From Siphonodentalium dalli (taxonomy: Eukaryota; Mollusca; Scaphopoda; Gadilida; Siphonodentaliidae), in NCBI GenBank assembly GCA_032622095.1, contig CP136066.1:168220664-168284663 (forward strand): DNA of 64,000 nucleotides. Direction: 5' to 3'. Positions 22,291 through 34,816 of this stretch are shown in pieces; within the stretch, counting starts at the first letter, position 1, and every line of letters starts with the position of its first letter. A program made the position numbers and the translations under genes. The notes under the pieces were generated by a model that was not told where the DNA came from, did no database searches, and saw nothing but the letters and a program-made list of their open reading frames with translations.

Positions 22291-23166
22291 TTCTTTCGCA
22301 CTTCCGTTCAAGCCGTTAGTTCTGGTCGTCTACTATTTCCAATATATGGCGTCCCGGGCGTACTCGTGGTCAGCTACATATTCAACAACCACAATTGCCT
22401 GCAGCATACACCGGGTAACAACCTACTCCCGGTAACCACCGTGGTTACCTCCGGCGACCTAAAGTGGAAAATTTATTATTGTTCTCCCATAGGGTTCCCA
22501 TGTTAATAATTTGAGACAAAATACTGACTTCATAAATTTTAGTACAGAATCTATGAATGTTCCTTCGTGTAATTCGTGACTCCATCTAGTGACAAGGCGT
22601 CGTCGATTTTAGAAAAACGTACCCATTATCGAAATATCACACTTCAAAACGGATTACGAACGACAGAAGTTGGGGAAATTCTGTCAGCCATTGGTGGAGT
22701 TATCGTTCCTGTGTTGACAATTGTCGACGTTTGTCGTCGTATTGTGGTCTTTGTTTTCTCGTTTTTGTGTTTTGTCTTGTGTTTTCGCGTTTATTAGCAA
22801 TATCACACATTCTTTAATTGGCAGTTATATATGTTCTCAACTGAGGACAATGCTTTGCGCTTCGGAAAAAGATGTTTCGAACTTTGACAATCGATCGAAT
22901 TTTCTTCGTCAGTGGTAGGTTTTCACTTTACGGGTATCTTAGTAGTTGTTGTTACTGAGTCTGTGGTTGTCTTGTAGCCTGGATTGTTTTATCCTATTGA
23001 TGAATTTCTACAACTATGGTCTTCTGATATTATTCTATAGACAATCTTAATACAACATTTAGATATAATGCGTTCGGACGTGTCGTTTTCAATTATCTCA
23101 CAATTTTTACCACACCTGTATCGAGAATTTTATTTCATAAGCTGGGAATCAATCCTCTACATTATT
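22291..23166. other. Unassigned
   Basis: A short perfect palindrome, GGTAACCACCGTGGTTACC, lies at about 22431. A 73-codon + frame (22576-22797) has no recognisable domain. Nothing further is supported. Confidence 0.35.
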
Positions 23167-23755
23167 ATCCCCCGCCAAATTGAAATTTGCGGGGGATATA
23201 GGAATGGGTTCCGTCTGTCCGTCCCGAATTTGTAAGAGTCATAACTTGAACAAATGTCAATGGATTTCAAAGATTTGTGGTATATGAGTTCACCTGATCA
23301 TTACCTAGAATTAGTTTGCAAGCCAGGTTCGGCCAGTTATTTTTAGCGGAGTTATTGGACTTTGTTTATTATTTTTGTCGAGTTTACCAAATAGCAAATA
23401 GACGACGTCACAGGGCTCATTTCCACAAATGTCAACGGATTTCAAAGACTTTTGGTATATGAGTTCACATGACCAGTATCTAGAACGAGTTCGCAAACCA
23501 GGTCCGGTCGGATATTTTCAGCAGAGTTATTGGACTTTGTTTATTTTTTTGTGTGCAAATGGACGACGTCACATGGCTAATTTCCACAAATGTCGGTCCT
23601 AAAATGAGTTCGCAAGCCTGGCTTTTTGACAAAATCCCACCTCTTATTTACCACATTTTGACAAAATCCCACCTCTTATTTACCACATACTGAGAACGCA
23701 AACTTTATTGAGAATGCACTTCCCCAACATTTCGGCGGGGGATACCGCCGTCCGC
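23167..23755 (+). repeat. Tandem-unit element with GGGGGAT hairpin head (family T2)
   Basis: The head is the palindrome ATCCCCCGC / GCGGGGGAT (23167-23195). Three diverging units follow, starting near 23257, 23427 and 23584 with ACAAATGTCRAYGGATTTC; each has a TATATGAGTTCACNTGA segment and GACGACGTCACA. The far end carries CGGCGGGGGATACCG at 23734. It is non-coding. Two identical 35-base stretches ending in TTTATTTACCACA lie at 23630-23690. Confidence 0.7.
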
Positions 23756-24392
23756 GACTGCTTGTTTAATTCGTTTCAGGACCATCCTGCCAATGCATAA
23801 GCGGTCTTGACATGCTGAAAAGGGAAAGCTGGTAGATTCAAACGGGTATTTTTGCAATGGCACATAAAAGAAAGTCGGAAAATCGTTAGTCTTTTCACGG
23901 ACCAAAAATTCAACTTTGACGAAATACTGTGTCATCTAGACACTTGTATGTACCATTCCAATTTTCACACAAGGTTCAAATATTCTATAAATCTGTAAAT
24001 AATTTTATTCAGAGCAGTACTTGGGGCGTGCAAATAGATATCAAATATATAAATAGAATAATATAATAGAATATTCTCATTCGAGTCTGTTTCAGCTGAA
24101 GACATCTTCAATAACTGCTATCAAACTACTAATATTCAAAATATATAAGCTCGTAAATCTTGATTTTAGCAACCCCACCACTACAGTAAATAAATACACA
24201 CTCAAACAGGACGAACAACCCGCTTCAAGTATACCGCCAGCGTTCAAATTGAATTGTTCTTCGCAAGTGATCGTTAAAAGCTTTTTTTAATATATTTGCG
24301 CGGAAGTTGATTATCGCGCGGAAAGTCCGCTCATCCAATTCCAATTGTTCCATTTGAATGGTTCGCTTTGTTCATTCCCCACGTCTTCCGAT
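23756..24392. other. Unassigned
   Basis: No repeat partner or coding signal was recognised. Local AT-rich runs such as AATAGAATAATATAATAGAAT occur near 24052. Confidence 0.4.
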
Positions 24393-24756
24393 TTAACCCT
24401 TTACCCAACAGAACGGCCCTGTGCCAATGCATTCTCTTATATATGTGAGTCGACCATAGGTCGCCTCGCATATATAAGAGAATGCATTGGCTTAACACAT
24501 TAAAAATTATAAAATTGTTAAAGAATGTAAGAACAAATGGTAAAAAGTGTTAAAAAAAGATTTTTTTAGGCCAATGCATTCTCTTATATATATATATAAG
24601 AGAATGCATTGGCACAGGACATAACTGTAACTATCACAATGTGGTCAAGGAGCCGGTTCCAATGATATCCATATTTGTATGGTGTTATTGAGACAGACCG
24701 AAGATATTTTAGGCTGTTGAAGCTGTATTTGGCCGGTTTGTTGGGTAAAGGGTTAT
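24393..24756 (-). mobile_element. MITE2, copy 3: right hairpin shortened
   Basis: TTAA at 24393 and TTAT at 24753 bound the element, with the CCCTTTACCCAACA ends of the family. The full palindrome is at 24423-24491. The second, 24570-24613, has lost its centre and reads CTCTTATATATATATAAGAG. It sits exactly against the end of the R1 repeat, whose uninterrupted version (TTAATAGAGGAGCGG on the opposite strand at about 37832) is the apparent empty site. Confidence 0.85.
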
Positions 24757-24772
24757 AGAGGAGCGGTCTTGA

Positions 24773-24813
<41 letters not shown>

Positions 24814-26080
24814 GGAAAAATTATATATCATATGAAAGTAGAAGATGTCGGCTTCATGTTCCGCCCTGCTGTAAAATGTGAAAGTGGTGCCGTTGCCATG
24901 GACACGGAATGTAAACAATGTAGACACATTTTGAGATAAAACCTTTTCAGCAAATGGTACAAACTAATTTAATCCCATTCTTGGACAGGAACAGACGTTG
25001 AAGATCATTTGTTGATTATTTGTCCATTATAACCATGTTCCAACTATTCCAGTATTAAATAAGATGCAGATGTAGGTTATAAGGGTCTTTATTGCCATTT
25101 TGGGGTGAAAATTGTTGATTTTTGTAAAAAATGCGATAATTTTGGAATTGGAGCATTTATTGGATACTACATTGGTTACAGTTATAATTTATGCATAATA
25201 TGATGGCATCATATGTGTACTTAAAATAAATCTGGATAAAACTGCCAAAAAGGCACAATACCATGAGAAATACCTGTTACCATGGAAACGATATTAAAAA
25301 ATACAAAAAATGCCTTTATTGGAAAGAAATGAAGTTCTATAACCCTTGCGACACAATATAACGTTTTGAAATTTGTTTTCTATGACATGCAATTTTAATC
25401 CGGACTTCTGTGTTGTGTCATTGTTGCAGTTTATTCAGCTGTTGTCATGGAAACGGACCAAATTTCGTCAAATAATGATGTTTTTTCAATAAAGCTGACA
25501 TTTAAAGCATGTAATTTTATGAAGCAAAGCGTATTATGACAACCCGTTATAGATGTCTCAAAACCTGTTTCAACGATAACTATGTTCCAACTATTGAATT
25601 AGTAAATATGAATCACATATAAGTTCTGAGGGTTTTAATGCCATTTTGAGGTGAAAAATGATGATTTTTCCAAAAAATGTGATAATTTTGGAATTGAAAC
25701 ATTTATTAGATACTACATTGGTTACAGGATTAATTTATACATATTATGATGGCTTCTTACGTTTGCTTCAATCTGATTTTGATAAAACTGCCGAAAAAGC
25801 TCAATACCCTGAGAAATACCTATTACCATGGAAACGATATTGAAAAATACAAAAAAATGTCATTATTGGAAAGAAATGCGGCACAAATTAACTTTTTGAA
25901 TATTTTGTTCTATGACATGCACAATTAATCCAGACTTCTTTGTCGGATCACTGTTGCGGTTTATTCAGTTGTCATGGAAATGGACCAAATTTTGCCAAAT
26001 AATGATATTTTCTCCTATAAACCGGACATTTAAAGTGTTCAATTTTATAAAGCAAAATAAATTTACCATTATGTGAATGC
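24757..26080 (-). repeat. R1 repeat block 2 (module B, tandemly repeated)
   Basis: Reverse-complement match to 37030-37836. It starts with AGAGGAGCGGTCTTG and a poly-T run (24779-24807). Two tandem versions of a ~545-bp unit follow, about 25085-25630 and 25630-26050. Each contains GATAATTTTGGAATTG, TACTACATTGGTTACAG, a CCATGGAAACGATATT word and a TCATGGAAA word. It is non-coding. Confidence 0.82.
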
Positions 26081-26314
26081 ATCCTGACAGATAATACTCA
26101 TCATTTTATTCCCAATTTCTCAGGTGTTTCTTTGGATTTGGACAAAAAATGTCGTTTAAATAGTGATATGTTTTGCACAATTGTTTTTTATTTTATCCGA
26201 AATTGTGTGAAAAATTAAGGGTATATTTAAAAACAAACATCATGTATCAGGAAAATGCAATAATAGGATTTCAAAAGATTCTCAGGTAATATATATCCGA
26301 TTAATATATCAAAA

Positions 26315-28330
26315 TGTGGTTAGTTTGTCAATAGATGCAGCTTCTTTGCAATTACTAGTATTTGGAGCTACTTTGTCAATATAATAGGTTAGTTAGTCAA
26401 TATATGCAGCTAATTTGTCAATATATATTGTTAGTTAAGTCAATATATGCAGCTACTTTGCAATTATATGCAGCTAATTTGTCAATATATGCAGCTAATT
26501 TGTCAATATATGCAGCTACTTTGCAATTCTATGCAGCTACGTTATCAATATATGTGGTTAGTTAGTCAATATATGCAGCTACTTTGTCCATTAATTTGGT
26601 TAGTTAGTCAATAGATGCAACTTCTTTGTCAATATATTCTGTTAGTTTGTCAATATATACATCTACATTGTCAAAATGTGCAATTGCTTTGACAATATAT
26701 GCAACTACTTTATGAATATATGTGGTTAATTAGTCATTATATGCAGCTACTTAGTCAATATATGTGGTTAGTTAGTCAATATATTCAGTTAATTTGTCAA
26801 TATTTGTAGTTACTTAGTCGATATATGCAGCTAATTTGTCAATATTGTGGTTAGTCAATATATGTAGCTGATTTGCCATTATATGCAGCTAATGTGTCAA
26901 CATATGCAGCTAATTTGTCAATATATGCAGCTACTTTGCGAGTATATGCAACTACGTTATCAACATATGTGGTTAGTTAGTCAATATATGCAGCAACTTT
27001 GTCGACTAATTTTGTTAGTTAGTCAATATATGCATTTTTTTGTCAATATATGTGGTCGTTTGTCAATATATACATCTACTTTGTCAAAATATGCAATTTC
27101 GTTGACAATATATGCAGCTACGTTATCAATATATGTGGTTAGTTAATCATTATGTGCAACTACTTAGTCAATATATGTGGTTAGATGGTCAATATATGTA
27201 TCTACTTTGTCAAAATGTGCAATTGCTTTGACAATATATGCAGCTACTTTATCAATATATGTGGTTAGTTAGTCATTATATGCAGTTACTTAGTCAATAT
27301 ATGTGGTTAGTTAGTCAATATATGCAGCTACTTAGTTAATATGTGTGTTTAGTTAGTCAATATATTCAGCTAATTTGTCAATTTGGGGTTAGTTAGTCAA
27401 TATATGCAGCTAATTTGTCAATATATGTGGTTAGTTAGTATATGTAGCTCATTTGGCATTATATGCAGCTAATTTGTCAATATATGCAGATAACTTGTCA
27501 ATATATGCAGCTATTCAATTATATGTAGCTACGTTATAAATATATGTGGTTAGTTAGTCATTATATGCAGTTACTTAGTCAATATATGCGGTTAGTTGGT
27601 CAATATAGACATCCACTTTGTCAAAATATGCAATTGCGTTGACAATATATGCAGCTACGTTATCAATATATATGGTAAGTTAGTCATTATGTGCAGCTAC
27701 TTAGTCAATATATGTGGTTAGTTGGTCAATATATGTATCTACTTTGTCAAAATATGCAATTGCGTTGACAATATATGCAGCTACTTTATCAATGTATGTG
27801 GTTAGTTAGTCATTATATGCAGCTACTTAGTCAATATATGTGGTTAGTTAGTCATTATATGCAGCTACTTAGTCAATATATGCGGTTAGTTGGTCAATAT
27901 ATACATCTACTTTGTCAAAATATGAAATTGCGTTGACAATATATGCAGCTACTTTATCAATATATGTGGTTAGTTAGTCATTATATGCAGCTACTTAATC
28001 AATATATGTGGTTAGTTAGTCAATATATGCAGCTACTTAGTCAATATGTGTGGTTAGTTAGTCAACATATGCAGCTAATTTGTCTATATATGTGGTTAGT
28101 TAGTCAATAATATGTATCTCATTTGCGATTATATGCAGCTAATTTGTCAATATATTCAGCTAATTTTTCAATATATGCAGCTACATCGTCCATTAATTGG
28201 GTTAGTTAGTCAATATATGCAGCTTCTTTGTCAATATATGTGGTCATTTAGACAATATATGCAGCTACTTTGCCACTATATGCAACTAATTTGTCAATAC
28301 ATGCATATGCGGTTAGTTAGTCAATAATAT
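26315..28330 (+). repeat. 21-bp satellite array (~2 kb)
   Basis: Roughly 95 degenerate units of GTCAATATATGCAGCTACTTT, alternating with GTCAATATATGTGGTTAGTTA. The two unit types form longer patterns that recur about every 160-180 bp (compare 27160, 27700 and 27880). Since the period is divisible by three, long open frames arise in it by chance. Confidence 0.95.
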
Positions 28331-28677
28331 CAAACATACCAGAGGTCCGCTGAACAAAGCCTTGTTTTCCGGAGAATTTTGATTTGTCGCGCTATCATAA
28401 AATATATGTAAACAGTATATTAAATGATTGTATCATCACTTTATCTTTTTGTATCACGGTAAATTATATAGCATTTTGAAGACAGATTAATCGCGGACAT
28501 GTCAGATGATTAATCACATTCAGGGGCCCCACATGTAAATGTAGTACGTCTCTTAAATGAAAGTCTGTTATAGACTAGTAATGGGACGGGACTCTGTCGG
28601 AAACAGCATCAACTCAACCGATATCCCAACTGTTGTGGACCGAGAAGACTTGGTCTACAGTATATCCAGCTCATTGC
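28331..28677. other. Non-satellite insertion between two satellite blocks
   Basis: About 350 bp without the 21-bp unit separate the two blocks. No terminal repeats or coding signal were recognised. Confidence 0.5.
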
Positions 28678-28960
28678 TCTTGTCAATATATGTGGTTAGT
28701 TGGTCAATATATGTGGTTAGTTAGTCAATATATGTAGTTAGTTAGTCAATATATGAGGTTAGTTAGTCAATATATGAAGTTAGTTAGTCAATATATGTAG
28801 TTAGTTAGTCAATATATGTGGTTAGTTAGTTAATATATGAGGTTACTTCGTCAATATATGCTGTTAATTCGCCAATATCAGCAGTGCATTGCTCTTGCCA
28901 ATACGTGTAAACAATTAGTCAATATATGCAGTTATTTCGCCATTATATAGACCCCCCCAC
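28678..28960 (+). repeat. Second block of the 21-bp satellite
   Basis: Units here are the GTGGTTAGTTAGTCAATATAT type almost throughout, at a more regular spacing than in the main array. The block fades into degenerate units after 28900. Confidence 0.9.
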
Positions 28961-29740
28961 AATTTTTTCGGAGGACAGTCAGAAATATGAGGAATATATA
29001 TATATGCAACTCGCGATGTCCCGTTCTTTATAATGATACATTCACAAGAGAATATATGCAGCTCATTGCTCTTGTCAATATATAATACAAGGCCGTCCGG
29101 CCACAGTGTCCTCCGAAAAAGTGGCTTCATTTGGGGCATCAATTTGATTTAGATATGATCACACAAACTAAAGTTATCATCCGGAAACCAGAAATTGACA
29201 GGATTCTAAGTCGTAAAAGGGCCATAACTCTCACAAAAATGGGCAGAGAAAACCCATATTCGAACCTGACCTGTATTTTCGGCTGATAAACTATCATACT
29301 AAATTTGATTCAGATATGATTACACAAACTAAAGTTATCATCCGGAAACCAGAAATTGACAGGATTCTAAGTCGAAACAGGACCATAACTCTAGCAAAAA
29401 TGGGCTTGAACTTGATATGTATATAGTGCTGATAAACTCACATACCAAATTTGGTTAAGATATGATCACACAAACTGAAGTTATCATCCGGAAACCAGAA
29501 AATTACAATATTCTAAGTAAAAAAAAAGGGCCATAACTCTCGCTAAAATAGGCCGAGCAAACCCATATTCGAACTTGACCTGTATTTTGGTCTGATAAAG
29601 TCAACTATAAAATTTGCTTTTGATCTAATAAACGAAACTAAAGTTATCATCCGGAAACCATTTCCGGACGCACACACGGACGGATGGGCGGTACGACGGA
29701 CGGACGGACACCGGCTATTTTTATATTCAGGGGTGAAAAA
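28961..29740 (+). repeat. Hairpin-bounded segment followed by tandem-unit element (family T3)
   Basis: Positions 28972-28992 (TTTTTTCGGAGGACAG) and 29103-29125 are inverted copies. From about 29150 to 29665 there are three units of 143-163 bp and a partial fourth, each with TATGATCACACAAACTAAAG, TTATCATCCGGAAACC and GGCCATAACTCT. The tail is rich in CGGACGGACGG (29665-29712). Confidence 0.75.
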
Positions 29741-30217
29741 TATTTCATTCGAGTCGAGGAACCCACCCATCAAAGCTCAGAGTTAACAGATATCGATTTT
29801 TGAAATCTGTTATTTTTCACCACCTGGTATATTTAAGGCCTGGCAAATATTCGACGAATGCCGACACATACTCTCGATACCAAATTGCTTCGGAACAAAA
29901 TGTTGATATATAACACTTTTTGATGCTTTTGGGGCAATGTTATACTGTAGTTGACAGTGGTTAGCATTATTTTTTGTCAATTAGTCGATTCTGATAACTG
30001 AAGCGGCATTTCAAGAAATGTTGTTGTTGTTGTTGGAATTTGATGATATGGGGACACTTGAATCGGATTGTGTGCCTTTAACATAAGGCAGCTGCGGCGT
30101 TCCATTGCTATGATGATGTTCTGATAGCGGTGACGATGACGGGCGGCAACGATGGTAATGATGACAATAATGCTGCTGATGATGTGGTGATGATGGCGGT
30201 GATGATGATGCTGATGG
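29741..30217. other. Unassigned, with TTG and GAT-type microsatellites
   Basis: A short (TTG) run lies at 30020-30036. A GATGAT-rich tract of mixed units lies at about 30130-30217. The His-rich and Met/Asp-rich frames over it are by-products. No gene is supported. Confidence 0.6.
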
Positions 30218-31749
30218 TTATATTGTGTCGCAAGCATTATAGGACTTCATTTAGTATTTTTTTCAATATCGTTTCCATAGTAACAGGTATTTCTCACGGT
30301 ATTGGGCATGTTCGGCAGTCTAATCAAAATGCATTTTAAGTAGACATATGCAGCTGTTTCAGTACGCATAAATTATTACTGTTACCAATGTAGTACATGT
30401 ACCTAATAAATGTTCCAATTACAAAATTATCGCATTTTTGGTAAAAATCACCATTTTCACCACAAAATGGCAATACAACCCTTATAGTCCATGAGCCAGG
30501 CTCCCCAAAAATAAAAAATGGTACCAATTTGGTGGGCAAATTCTACCAAAGGTTTTCACAAAGCTCCTAATCTGAAGTTTTGGTCAGTGCTGGGGTACAC
30601 TGGGTCAGTGTAGCTTAGTGTGGTAAATGTGTGTTTCCATGGCAACGGATGGTTTTTTGGCCGGTATAAAAGATATGCCTATAATGGTCTATACCAAGAA
30701 AGTTTAATGCGGTAACTCTATGTTGGCATTGATATGGGGTGCCAACCTTGGTGGGCTTTCATTTGACACTGAAGATTTCACATCTAGAGGTCAAGGTCAC
30801 ATACAAAGGTCAAGGTAATTGACCAAAATATTGGCTTTGTTCATATCGGGTCATACATTTTCAACCCGCTGCGTTTTATAACAGTTTTGAATATGTTATC
30901 TTTACTCGGAAATAATCTAGAGCATATAGGCTACACGGAGAATTGTGTTATTGTTGCAAACGATAAGTCAGTCGTGAGATATAGGCCTCTAAACCTTGTG
31001 GCCATTTTCCAAAATGGGTCAAAATCATTTATTTCCCAAGATATCCTGCTTTTGTGTATATTATAGAGTTATTTAGTTATCTGGGGTCCTTTAAGGGCTG
31101 AATTGTGAATTTATTGACTAAAGCATGAAAATTTTACATATATATGTTGGTTAGTTATAGGGAAAACGTTTTGGGGGACGTGCCCATGTGGGGGTGGTGG
31201 TCCAATGTCGTTATAAATTCAGGTTTCCATGACAACGGCACCATATATTTAAAGAAAAGTAAAAAAGGCCGCAGTTGAAATCAACGAACCTTGTATTTGA
31301 ACTGTCATGCTTTAGTCACTAAAGCCAAGATTCAACCCTGAAGGGATCCCACTATAAGTATCTAACTCTATACTATACACCATGTCCATGAGCTTGGTGA
31401 CAAAATTACACAACTTATGATAAAAGCATGAAACTTGGCACATAATTATGTTCCTTGCACCATACTGATCATTTTCAGATATAGGGCCCTTCGAGATGGG
31501 ACTCTCCTCAGCAACGGATGCTCGGCAACTACCCGAAATAATAAAATGTATCTTATGGTGATGGTTTACAGCATTTAAACAATAGTAATTATTATTTACA
31601 TATTGGAGGTTTAGTTGTCACATATGATAACATGTAATGGTTTGTGATATCATTTTATATCATGTTGTCCATAACAACCATTGCCATGCAGCTACCCGAA
31701 CAAGAACATGTATTGTTTTAGATACAGCACACCCCACATTATTAAATAT
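30218..31749 (-). repeat. R1 repeat block 3 (modules B and A)
   Basis: 30489-31749 is the reverse complement of 1-1265 with high identity over its whole length. 30218-30488 matches 37220-37500 directly. Relative to module A, module B is therefore inverted compared with the block at 36083. X-box-like words are at 30271-30284, 30633-30646 and 31223-31236. It is non-coding. Confidence 0.88.
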
Positions 31750-32130
31750 GTAACACAAGCCGATGTGCCCGACTTCGTCCGGGCTATTTAGGGATTTATG
31801 TGTGATCTCCTCCGCCTGGACAAACTATTGTTAGATCGGTCCAAAAACATGCCTATATGAGCGTATATGAGCGAGGACAAGGTCAAGGACATTGTCACAC
31901 GTGAAATTGGACCCGCCCATATTGTTCCCGGGATCAAAGTACATGTAGGCCTACATACCAAACTCGAGTCGGATTGGTTGAGGTCCAGAAACATGCCTAT
32001 GCGAGCGTATATGAGCGAGGTCAAGGTCAAGGAAGCGGACGCATGTGAAATTGGACCCGCCCATGTTGTTCCCCGTATCAAAGTAAGCCTACATACCAAA
32101 TTTGAGTCGGATAGGTCGAGTAGTTTTCGA
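31750..32130 (+). repeat. Tandem-unit element with hairpin head (family T1)
   Basis: It shares the head CCCGACTTCGTCCGGGCT (31768 onwards) with 4505. Two units of about 145 bp follow, each with AACATGCCTAT-GAGCGTATATGAGCGAG, GGTCAAGG, GAAATTGGACCCGCCCAT and CCTACATACCAAA. It is non-coding. Confidence 0.75.
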
Positions 32131-33624
32131 ATCTATAACACAATCTATATTTGAAATAATAGTATGATGAACAATCGCATAATTCAACGTATAATTTAAA
32201 TTAGTTTATTCACGGTGTGACGTTATAGTTTTCAGCCACCATATATGTAAGTCATTAAACAAAACTTTTTAACTTTTTGTCATAAATGCACGGGCAGTAG
32301 AATTTATCGGTCGCGGACAATTTCTTGCGTCGCAGTTCACCACCCAGTGCCAATGGTAATGAACAATTCAGCACTTTTCCGTCAGAACAGTGATATACGG
32401 TTAGTTGCAGGAACTGGTCAATTGGTGCATTCTGATAAGACTAATGGTATCACGCAAAGAACTGCAAAAAGACCATTGGTCTCTTTATATTAATTCACGC
32501 CGGTTGATGCAAGATAAAAATGTGAACTTGGTGCAGTTAAATTATTCAGTTATCCAGAATGCACAGGTGCATATAAGATTGTGAATAGAATCATGAACAA
32601 TTCGTCGTGACGTCAAACAACCATTCCCATGTCGTGTTCCGACACATCGTTAATTCATAGTATGATGGCGACACACATATACGCTGGTAGCGAAAAGAAT
32701 GTTTTATCAATTGTGATGTACCCTCCTGTGATCCCCATTCCCGACAAGAGTGGTCCCACTTCGATAAACAAATAGACTACACTATTGGGTCTCTTATATC
32801 GCGGAAATATCTATAAGTTTTAAAAAGAGTAACATCATTATGTCTATCTGTTTGTCAGTTCGCGATTTTTCTCCCAGACCACTGGACCAATTTTGGGATG
32901 GTGACCCGGCCAAATCGAAAAAGTGCAGCTGCCAAATCGAAAAAGAGTACTAGTTTTCGAGATACCCCTACCCTCGGTAGAACAAGTTGAAAAACAACTT
33001 TTTTTAAAAGAAGAAATATATATTGTTCAGGAAAATGATAGTGAAAAATAACGGAATTGGTGGTGCTATTGCCAAATCGACGATGAACGATATCCACCAG
33101 TTACTTTTTCCATAAATTAACGATTTTGGTAAAGCGAGGCTTGCGGCTATGTCATAACTTATTTGCCAACATTGTTGGTGTTAACATTACTACATCATAT
33201 CATATCTCTACTTGATATGAAAAAAATATTGGTTAATTTGGATTGTCCTGTCATTTGGAGCCGAAACATTTATTTTTTGCTGAAAAATCGCTGTTTTTCA
33301 CAAAAATATTTTGTTTCCAAACATTATCATTCAAATGGATATTACAATAACGCCAAACTATTTAATCCATATGGTGTAGCAGTTATCTAAAAAGCATATG
33401 TAGACAGAATGTAGCAGAAATTTACAACTGTTTGTGAATTAATGGATTTTAGCTACCCCTCCCCCATAAAGTTTTTGGTTGAAAAATTACATATTTTTGT
33501 TAAGAACTTTACAAAATTTCCCAATTGAACATAATGGGACCCAATATGACTCGTCTGCTGAAATTTGGCCCGGGGCATTGCTGAAGTGATTAAAGACGTT
33601 ATCAGGGTTCCAAACCCCAAGTTA
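32131..33624. other. Long stretch without recognisable gene
   Basis: A segment at about 32845-32905 (CTGTTTGTCAGTTCGCGATTTTTCTC then CCACTGGACCAATTT) resembles 46830-46890 and is a dispersed repeat fragment. The rest shows no feature. Confidence 0.4.
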
Positions 33625-33626
33625 CT

Positions 33627-33678
<52 letters not shown>

Positions 33679-33680
33679 AA
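33625..33680 (+). repeat. (CAA)n microsatellite
   Basis: About 17 uninterrupted CAA units. The poly-Val frame on the other strand is an artefact. Confidence 0.97.
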
Positions 33681-34735
33681 ACAGATAGTATAAATAAACA
33701 GCTATAAACAAACATGCATCTACATCGACTTTGTAGGACAGAAATATTATTATAAACAACATATAACAGACTGTCTAAATAGAGTCTCATACATATCAAA
33801 CCTTTGTTGTTAAGGTGATTGTTAGTGTCCCTCTAAATAATAAGTAATATATAGAAAATAAATATTATGTTCAACTGAATCCCCACTATAGTCTCAACAA
33901 GGTGGCAGTTCTCTCCGTTTTATATACCAGTATATCTAAATCAAAAGCAAAATAGTGTGATGTGTAGCTGATAGAACGTTGTCATAATATTCAGTTCTTT
34001 GTGTGTTCGCAGGCTTTCGGAAAACGAGCCCTCCAAAGTAATTAAATATTTCCTGATCGAATAACCTTTTCTCCACACCCTCTGCTAAAACGTATACATC
34101 ATTTTAGTTCGTGGTATGTTCAAGATTTCAGATAGAGTAGGGGGTCACAATAACAAATTGTATTTGCCAGCCGACTATTGCAAAGTATACCAGACTCCCA
34201 GGAGCCAACATATGCGTATAAATTGTTTACTTCCTGATAGAACTACCCTCTGTCCACAGCCTCAGTTAAAACAGAGCGAGTATTTCATCTGGGAATAGTT
34301 TTCGTACAGATGGACACGAACTGGTGACATTTAGCATAAACTGCATAATTTTGATACCTTTGTCGCCATTTTGTCCACTTTTTTTTATAGTGGTGGCTTA
34401 ATTTCTACTCAAACAGGCAATGTGGTCCATAACTGATATACATATCACTATACGTGTGCTCTATTCGGGACATTTAAGTAAACATTGATAATTTGTTTAG
34501 AAATTTAGTACACATACTTCGAAATTCGATTTTGAGGGACACACAAAGGCCAAATCCTCGTGATATGGCACACAATAATCGGATTTGGATTGGACATCAT
34601 ATCTGGTTGCGCAACTGGTCATTTAATACTATAGGTTTATAGATAGGTATAATATAGGTATAAATAGTAAAGAATAATTAAATTTAACGAAATTTCCCAA
34701 TTTTATTGCACCAGGATTTTGACCGCCATTTTTTA
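33681..34735. other. Stretch without recognisable feature
   Basis: No repeat partner, strong hairpin or domain-bearing frame was found. Confidence 0.4.
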
Positions 34736-34816
34736 TTTTTACAAACGAATTTCACAACAAGTGACAGATATACGTAACGTATATCTGTCATATTGTGTGA
34801 ACTTCGAATGTAAAAA
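34736..34816. repeat. 81-bp near-perfect hairpin
   Basis: The centre is a perfect inverted repeat, GACAGATATACGT with a one-base spacer and its complement. The symmetry continues outwards through TTCACA and CGAA to TTTTTAC for about 40 bp per arm. It is probably a short foldback relic. Confidence 0.85.

Noticed and set aside
26362-28327. Long frames rich in QYMQL or SIYAATL repeats
   Set aside because: They are products of the 21-bp satellite, whose period keeps any frame open.
33602-33799. Frame with a poly-valine run
   Set aside because: It is the reverse reading of the (CAA)n microsatellite.
34736-34816. MicroRNA precursor
   Set aside because: The arms pair to within one base at the centre, leaving no realistic loop; a foldback relic is more likely.
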